Positions 1 to 4,405 of a stretch of DNA of 6,459 nucleotides are shown in pieces. The stretch's first letter is position 1, and the number at the start of each line of letters is the position of its first letter. Both the position numbers and the translations under genes were made by a program. Under the pieces are notes generated by a model. It had not been told where the DNA came from, did not search any database, and saw only the letters and a list, made by a program, of their open reading frames with translations. Source of the stretch: UBA4717 sp045531795 (GTDB taxonomy: Bacteria > Bacillota > Clostridia > Oscillospirales > CAG-272); NCBI GenBank assembly GCA_045531795.1, contig JAZSET010000115.1:1-6459 (forward strand), in the 5' to 3' direction.

Positions 1-427
1 AAATCCCGCCGATTTGCAGATTGATACCTACCGTTCAGGCGGTGCGGGTGGTCAGCACGTCAACAAAACCGAAAGCGCCATCAGAATCACGCATCTTCCC
101 ACGGGAACGGTTGTGGAATGTCAGGACGAAAGAAGTCAGCACAAAAACAAAGACAGAGCGATGAAAATTCTCCGCTCAAAAATTCTTGAAGCCGAACAGG
201 CAAAACAGCACGATGCCATTGCGGGTGAAAGACGTGCACAGGTCGGTACGGGCGACAGAAGCGAGAGAATCCGCACCTATAACTATCCGCAGGGAAGAGT
301 CAGCGACCACAGAATAGGACTCACACTCCACTCAATTGATAACTTTATAAACGGCGACATTGATGAGATGATAGAAGCACTCATCAGCGCCGATACAGCA
401 GAAAAACTAAAGGGCGAAAACAGCTAA
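1..427 (+). CDS. prfA: Peptide chain release factor 1, C-terminal part (5' truncated by window edge)
   Basis: Class I release factor RF1 recognises UAA and UAG stop codons in the ribosomal A site and triggers hydrolysis of peptidyl-tRNA. Only about the last 141 residues are present. The reading frame is open from base 2 and the gene ends with TAA at 425-427. The catalytic GGQ tripeptide is encoded at 47-55 within GAGGQHVN. Other family landmarks are THLPTG, VECQDERSQHKNK, GTGDRSERIRTYN and PQGRVSDHRI. The VECQDERSQHKNK and GDRSERIRTYN blocks fit RF1 rather than RF2 as I remember the families. The missing part, roughly 215-220 residues, would hold the domain with the PxT stop-codon recognition motif. 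The GGQ glutamine is normally methylated by PrmC, whose gene is not in the window. It is followed after 21 bases by the Sua5 gene, which suggests co-transcription. A methionine-like TTG at 14 is internal and not a start. Confidence 0.97.
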   Translation, partial: NPADLQIDTYRSGGAGGQHVNKTESAIRITHLPTGTVVECQDERSQHKNKDRAMKILRSKILEAEQAKQHDAIAGERRAQVGTGDRSERIRTYNYPQGRVSDHRIGLTLHSIDNFINGDIDEMIEALISADTAEKLKGENS

Positions 428-436
428 GCAAAAGAA

Positions 437-441
437 AGGAG
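437..441 (+). promoter_or_regulatory. Ribosome binding site (AGGAG) supporting the GTG start of the Sua5 gene
   Basis: AGGAG lies 7 bases upstream of the GTG codon at 449, in the short gap after the prfA stop codon. It is the only strong Shine-Dalgarno match nearby. The GTG places the conserved P-loop-like N-terminal region of Sua5 at its usual distance, so it decides this non-ATG start. Confidence 0.85.
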
Positions 442-448
442 AGCCAGA

Positions 449-1504
449 GTGCAGACGATAATTGCAAAAATCGGTGAAGATAAAGCTGAAAACGAACGCA
501 TATTACAAAAAGCTGCCGACATAATAAAGTCGGGCGGACTTGTGGCTTTCCCGACTGAAACGGTTTACGGACTTGGAGCCAACGCACTTGATAAAAGTGC
601 CGCTGAGAAGATATATTCTGCAAAGGGCAGACCAAGCAATAATCCCCTGATTATCCATCTGGCAAGTGCGCTTGATGCAGAAAGGTACGCGTATGTAAAT
701 GAAAACTTCACCTCACTTTCAAAGGCGTTTATGCCGGGACCTGTTACCGCTATACTCAAAAAAAGAGACAACATTCCGTCTGCAGTCACAGGCGGACTTG
801 ACAGTGTTGCAATAAGGGTGCCGTCACACGGTGTAGCGAAAAGACTTATAGAGCTTTCGGGTGTACCGATAGCCGCACCGAGTGCCAATACCTCGGGCAG
901 ACCAAGCCCGACGAGTGCTGAGCACGTTATAGAGGACTTAGACGGCAAAATAGATATGATAATAGATGCAGGCTCGTCAAATATCGGGCTTGAATCAACA
1001 ATTGTCAAGCTTGATACGGATAAACCTGTACTGCTCAGGCCGGGCAAAGTCACACTTGATTCTCTCGAAGCGCTCTTCGGAGAAGTCGGAGTTGACAAAG
1101 CAGTTACAGAAAAGCTTTCTGAGGGAGAAAGACCTCTTGCACCGGGTATGATGTACCGTCACTATGCGCCCAAAGCACCGCTGACACTTTTTGACGGCAG
1201 TGACGAGGCGTTCCTTGAACTGATACAGAATAATTCAAGAGAGGGACTTGCGGTAATTGCCTTTGATGAGGATTTTGAAGCGCTTTTGTCTGTTGGTGTA
1301 AAAGAAGATAATATTTTGTCTCTCGGAAAGCGCGATGACACAAAATCTCACGCAGCACATCTGTTTGCAGTACTGAGACAGTGTGACTCGGAAAATTTCA
1401 AGCAGATATACGCAAGACTTCCCGCCCGAACAGGACTTTCACTTGCACTTTATAACAGAATAGTGAAAGCATCAGGATATAACATAATTTCAGGCAGAGA
1501 ATAA
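449..1504 (+). CDS. sua5: L-threonylcarbamoyladenylate synthase, Sua5 type
   Basis: Cytoplasmic enzyme (EC 2.7.7.87) that makes threonylcarbamoyl-AMP from threonine, bicarbonate and ATP. TsaD with TsaB/TsaE then transfers the group to A37 of ANN-decoding tRNAs (t6A). The 351-residue product has the two-domain Sua5 layout rather than the short TsaC/YrdC form. The YrdC-like domain covers about residues 12-210, with PTETVYGLG at 35-43, KGRPSNNPL at 59-67, PGPVT at 96-100, SANTSGRPSPT at 145-155 and LEST at 181-184. K59, R61, S145 and N147 match the Lys-Arg-Ser-Asn nucleotide-site tetrad known for the family. The linker APGMMYRHYAP at 231-241 leads into the C-terminal Sua5 domain (about 245-345). 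Length is close to that of Bacillus YwlC. It starts at GTG with a good RBS, sits 21 bases after prfA and 22 bases before the topoisomerase gene. A prfA-Sua5 neighbourhood is also known from Bacillus, although other genes intervene there. Confidence 0.96.
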   Translation: MQTIIAKIGEDKAENERILQKAADIIKSGGLVAFPTETVYGLGANALDKSAAEKIYSAKGRPSNNPLIIHLASALDAERYAYVNENFTSLSKAFMPGPVTAILKKRDNIPSAVTGGLDSVAIRVPSHGVAKRLIELSGVPIAAPSANTSGRPSPTSAEHVIEDLDGKIDMIIDAGSSNIGLESTIVKLDTDKPVLLRPGKVTLDSLEALFGEVGVDKAVTEKLSEGERPLAPGMMYRHYAPKAPLTLFDGSDEAFLELIQNNSREGLAVIAFDEDFEALLSVGVKEDNILSLGKRDDTKSHAAHLFAVLRQCDSENFKQIYARLPARTGLSLALYNRIVKASGYNIISGRE

Positions 1505-1526
1505 AAAGAAAGGCACACATAGAATT

Positions 1527-3737
1527 ATGGCAAAATCAAAGAAAAAGCAGACCTCACACAGTATAACAAACGGTAAGGCGGCTGAAGTAACAAACCAGCT
1601 TATAACCGATACTATAGTCACAAACTTTATGCCGTACGCTATGTATGTTATCCGTGACAGAGCAATCCCCGAAATAGACGGCTTCAAGCCGTCTCACAGA
1701 AAGCTTCTTTATACAATGTACAAAATGGGACTTCTGACAGGAGGACGAACCAAGAGTACAAATGTAGTAGGCTCAACAATGAAGCTGAACCCTCACGGAG
1801 ATGCGGCGATATATGATACACTTGTCAGACTGACAAGAGGAAATGAGACATTACTTCACCCCTTTATCGACTCAAAGGGAAGCTTCGGTAAGCAGTACAG
1901 CCGCGATATGGCATATGCCGCTTCCAGGTACACAGAAGTAAAGCTTGATCCGTTTGCAGCAGAAATCTTCGGCGGTATCGACAAAAACGCCGTTGACCTT
2001 GTAGATAACTATGATGCTACAATGCTTGAGCCGACTTTGCTTCCGACCTCGTTTCCGAATATTCTTGTGTCCCCCAACCTCGGTATCGCGGTAGGACTTG
2101 CAAGTAATATCTGCTCATTTAACTTAGGCGAAGTGTGCGACGGTGCAATCCAGCTTCTTAAAAGCCCGAACACTTCAATAGATAAAATGCTTGATATAAT
2201 AAAAGCTCCCGACTTTGCAGGAGGCGCACTTCTCATATACGACAGAGAGGCGATAAAGACTGTTTATGAAACAGGCAGAGGTCCCGTGAGGCTTCGTGCA
2301 AGATATTCCTATGACAAGTCGGAAAACTGCATAGATATAACACAGATTCCGTATTCAACCTCAATTGAGCAGATAATGAATACGATATCCGACCTTGTAA
2401 AGACGGGTAAAATCAAGGAAATCACCGATGTCCGTGACGAAATTGACCTCAACGGCTTCAAGCTTACAATAGACCTGCGCCGCGGAGTTGATCCCGATAA
2501 GCTTATGGCAAAGCTTTATAAGCTGACTCCTCTTGAAGATAATTTCTCCTGCAACTTCAATGTGCTTATAGACGGCACACCCCGTCAGTGCGGAGTTATT
2601 GAAATTCTCACTGAGTGGATAAAGTTCAGAAGCTCATGCGTCAAGAGAGAACTCACATTTGAGCTTGACAGAAAAAGAGACAAGCTTCATCTGCTTCTCG
2701 GCCTCGGTCAGATACTGCTTGACATAGACAAGGCTATAAAAATTATCAGGGAGACCGAAAGCGACAAGGAAGTAATCCCGAATCTCTGCGAGGGCTTTTC
2801 AATTGACGAAGTTCAGGCAGAGTATATCGCGGAAATAAAACTCCGTCACCTGAACCGTGAGTATATTCTCAACAGAATAAACGAAATCGAAAATCTGAGA
2901 AAAGAAATAGCCGAGCTTAAGGCTATAATCGGTGATGAACTCAAGCTTCGCTCATACATTTCCGACCAGATAAAAGAAGTGAAGAAAAAGTACGCTATAC
3001 CGAGAAAAACACAGATAATTTACGCGGAAGATATTGAAGTGTTTGAGGAAAAGGAAGAGATAGAAAACTATCCGGTGCAGGTGGTACTCACCCGTGGCGG
3101 TTACTTCAAGAAGATTACCTATCGCTCACTCCAGGGAAATGACGAGCACGTTTTAAAGGACGATGACGAAATCCTCTCAACCTATGACACCGAAAATATC
3201 GCAGAGGTACTGTTCTTCTCCGATAAAGCACAGGTTTATAAGGCAAAGATACACAATTTTGACACAACAAAAGCCTCGTCTCTCGGTGACTATATTCCCG
3301 CAAAGCTCAGTTTTGATAATAACGAGCGCGTTGTGGGAATGGCGGTAATAAAGGACTATGATAACGGTGATATGATGGCGTTTGTCTTTGAAAACGGAAA
3401 GGCAGTAAGAGTGCCTGTCAAGGCATATGAAACCAAGACAAACAGAAAGAAGCTTATCAATGCTTATTCTGACGCATCTCCCATTGTGGGTGTATTCCAT
3501 ATAATAAAGGGCGAGGATCCCGATATTCTGCTTGTTACAAACGATAAGAGAGGTATGCTTATAAAGTCATCGCTTATCGTTGAGAAGTCAACAAAGAGCG
3601 CATCGGGTACTACAGTGGCTCAGCTCAAGGGCGGTAAAAAGATCGCCGATGCCCGCATAAACTATAAGGAAAAGTATCCAAAGGGCGATACTGTGCGGAA
3701 AATTAAAATACCCACAGCACCCGTGGCAATGAAGTAA
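1527..3737 (+). CDS. Type IIA DNA topoisomerase subunit A (GyrA/ParC family, divergent clostridial lineage)
   Basis: This DNA-cleaving subunit would work as A2B2 with an ATPase GyrB/ParE partner, which is not in the window. The 736-residue protein has a breakage-reunion core at about 25-480. Catalytic Tyr135 lies in AASRYTEVKL with the neighbouring Arg134. Other landmarks are RAIPEIDGFKPSHRK (45-59), NPHGDAAIYDT (88-98), DSKGSFGK (115-122) and GIAVGLASNI. A charged coiled-coil arm lies around 390-500. The C-terminal part (about 515-736) shows roughly four beta-pinwheel-like blades beginning near 519, 559, 614 and 666. Compared with Escherichia coli GyrA, the DNA gate is shorter by one residue at two places, Ala93 replaces Ser83, and Asn88 replaces His78. 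No QRRGGKG-type GyrA box is visible, so a topoisomerase IV-like role is more likely than true supercoiling, but gyrA and parC cannot be told apart with certainty. A weak GAAAGG RBS (1508-1513) lies 13 bases before ATG. A strong hairpin follows the stop. Confidence 0.92.
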   Translation: MAKSKKKQTSHSITNGKAAEVTNQLITDTIVTNFMPYAMYVIRDRAIPEIDGFKPSHRKLLYTMYKMGLLTGGRTKSTNVVGSTMKLNPHGDAAIYDTLVRLTRGNETLLHPFIDSKGSFGKQYSRDMAYAASRYTEVKLDPFAAEIFGGIDKNAVDLVDNYDATMLEPTLLPTSFPNILVSPNLGIAVGLASNICSFNLGEVCDGAIQLLKSPNTSIDKMLDIIKAPDFAGGALLIYDREAIKTVYETGRGPVRLRARYSYDKSENCIDITQIPYSTSIEQIMNTISDLVKTGKIKEITDVRDEIDLNGFKLTIDLRRGVDPDKLMAKLYKLTPLEDNFSCNFNVLIDGTPRQCGVIEILTEWIKFRSSCVKRELTFELDRKRDKLHLLLGLGQILLDIDKAIKIIRETESDKEVIPNLCEGFSIDEVQAEYIAEIKLRHLNREYILNRINEIENLRKEIAELKAIIGDELKLRSYISDQIKEVKKKYAIPRKTQIIYAEDIEVFEEKEEIENYPVQVVLTRGGYFKKITYRSLQGNDEHVLKDDDEILSTYDTENIAEVLFFSDKAQVYKAKIHNFDTTKASSLGDYIPAKLSFDNNERVVGMAVIKDYDNGDMMAFVFENGKAVRVPVKAYETKTNRKKLINAYSDASPIVGVFHIIKGEDPDILLVTNDKRGMLIKSSLIVEKSTKSASGTTVAQLKGGKKIADARINYKEKYPKGDTVRKIKIPTAPVAMK

Positions 3738-3742
3738 TTTTC

Positions 3743-3775
3743 AAGGCAGAGAGGGCAAAATGCCCTCTCTGCCTT
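3743..3775 (+). terminator. Perfect 15-bp hairpin after the topoisomerase gene, probable transcription terminator
   Basis: Bases 3743-3757 pair perfectly with 3761-3775 around an AAA loop, starting 6 bases after the TAA stop. The stem core is GGCAGAGAGGGCA. The tract after the stem (TTAAATT counting from 3774) is A/T-rich but not a clean T-run, so this is not a textbook intrinsic terminator. Its position between the operon end and a new promoter still makes termination the best reading. RNA-end protection is an alternative. Confidence 0.8.
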
Positions 3776-3778
3776 AAA

Positions 3779-3800
3779 TTGTCATAAAATTTTCATAAAA
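3779..3800 (+). promoter_or_regulatory. Pho-box-like direct repeat (or AT-rich UP element) upstream of the -35
   Basis: TTGTCAT (3779-3785), AAAA, TTTTCAT (3790-3796), AAAA form two 11-bp units. The shared block is TCATAAAA at 3782-3789 and 3793-3800. The pattern of a 7-base repeat plus a 4-base A/T spacer is that of OmpR/PhoB-family response-regulator sites such as the PhoB box. The last unit ends 6 bases before the -35, in the region where an UP element would also lie. Whether a regulator binds is inference. A simple A/T-rich UP element would explain it too. Confidence 0.4.
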
Positions 3801-3806
3801 AGCCTA

Positions 3807-3835
3807 TTGCCAAATCGACAAATATCTGCTACAAT
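3807..3835 (+). promoter_or_regulatory. Sigma-A-type promoter for the small membrane protein and SpoIID-like gene pair
   Basis: TTGCCA (3807-3812) and TACAAT (3830-3835) are separated by exactly 17 bases. TGC directly before the -10 adds an extended -10 element. Each hexamer differs from the vegetative consensus by one base. Expected transcription start is about 3842, giving a leader of roughly 39 bases before the ATG at 3881. The match to the vegetative consensus argues that this unit is expressed in growing cells and not only under sporulation sigma factors, which is inference. Confidence 0.75.
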
Positions 3836-3880
3836 AGAACTATACTGATGAAAATATCACCGGAAGGGATTACATAAACT

Positions 3881-4405
3881 ATGAAAACAAGAGTTACAAT
3901 ACTTGCTCTTATATGTGCGCTGATACTTGGCGTAGCTACATATGCCGTTTACGGAGACGGTGACTTTGACCTGACAAATGATCCGCTTATATCGCTCAGT
4001 TACTTAAATGAGGTGTTCTGGCCCCGTGTGCAGGAAGCAATCGAGGAGGCAGGCGGCTTTGTAGATTATGAAGACGAAGAAACTGAAGAAACAGATATCC
4101 CCGAAGAGCTTCCCGAAGAAGAAAACTTTGCCTATGAGGTTTTAAACCTTGCAAAAGGAGATATACTCCTTGCAGAAACCCCGATTGAAATGATACTTCG
4201 CTCAGGCAGTGCCAATGCATATCTTTCGGGCTCAGAGTCGGGTATTGCCGACCTTACGGCAGGTGCTGACCTTGCAGAGGGCACGCCGATAACACCAAAT
4301 CATCTCCTGCTTGTACCCCGCGGTGGTGACGGCAGAGGACTTATAGTAACCTCAGACAGTGTTTATGTTATGGTGAGAGGAGGTTACACAGTTGTCGCAG
4401 AATAA
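3881..4405 (+). CDS. Small membrane-anchored or secreted protein of unknown function, acidic linker
   Basis: I cannot name this 174-residue protein. Residues 1-4 are positively charged and 5-24 form one hydrophobic segment, so it is either an N-terminal anchor or a signal peptide. There is no lipobox. After DPLISLSYL (35-42) and a short predicted helix comes a very acidic stretch (62-86), with 14 Asp/Glu in 25 residues. The C-terminal domain (about 87-172) contains ILRSGSANAY (105-114), GIADLTAG (121-128), NHLLLVPRGGDGRG (140-153) and VMVRGGYTV (163-171). From memory, these resemble uncharacterised exported clostridial proteins that share a DPL-S-Y segment near the N terminus and a DGRG...VRGGY ending. 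That link needs a search. ATG at 3881 follows a purine-rich GGAAGGG (3862-3868) at 12 bases. It is first in a unit with the SpoIID-like gene, whose RBS and start lie inside its last codons. A role with that cell-wall enzyme outside the membrane is inferred from context only. Confidence 0.85.
   Translation: MKTRVTILALICALILGVATYAVYGDGDFDLTNDPLISLSYLNEVFWPRVQEAIEEAGGFVDYEDEETEETDIPEELPEEENFAYEVLNLAKGDILLAETPIEMILRSGSANAYLSGSESGIADLTAGADLAEGTPITPNHLLLVPRGGDGRGLIVTSDSVYVMVRGGYTVVAE
4378..4383 (+). promoter_or_regulatory. Perfect AGGAGG Shine-Dalgarno that fixes the TTG start of the SpoIID-like gene
   Basis: AGGAGG sits inside the coding sequence of the upstream small membrane protein, where it encodes part of its RGG motif. 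It is 8 bases before TTG at 4392. The next in-frame ATG is at 4440 and has no comparable site. Starting there would also remove the lysine-rich cytoplasmic residues before the membrane segment, so TTG is preferred. Confidence 0.85.

Noticed and set aside
1..427. Possibility that the partial gene is release factor 2 or the rescue factor ArfB/YaeJ, which also carry GGQ
   Set aside because: The sequence after GGQ (VECQDERSQHKNK, GDRSERIRTYN, the long C-terminal helix) follows RF1; ArfB is much shorter and has a basic tail.
384..635. 83-codon minus-strand frame across the prfA-Sua5 junction
   Set aside because: It overlaps two real genes, has unusual Leu/Arg/Phe-rich composition and no supported start.
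565..1098. 177-codon open frame on the minus strand across the Sua5 gene
   Set aside because: It is fully antisense to a strongly conserved gene, its product has low-complexity Ser/Leu composition and no recognisable motif, and it has no clear RBS; a shadow frame.
1676..1694. Nine-base inverted repeat with one central base (AGACGGCTT/AAGCCGTCT) in the topoisomerase gene
   Set aside because: It encodes the conserved DGFKPS segment, so the bases are largely set by the protein, and a 1-base loop cannot form a real hairpin; no operator context.
3738..3880. Riboswitch or small RNA in the intergenic gap
   Set aside because: Apart from the hairpin, direct repeats and promoter, the leader after the promoter is only about 39 bases with no structured aptamer visible.
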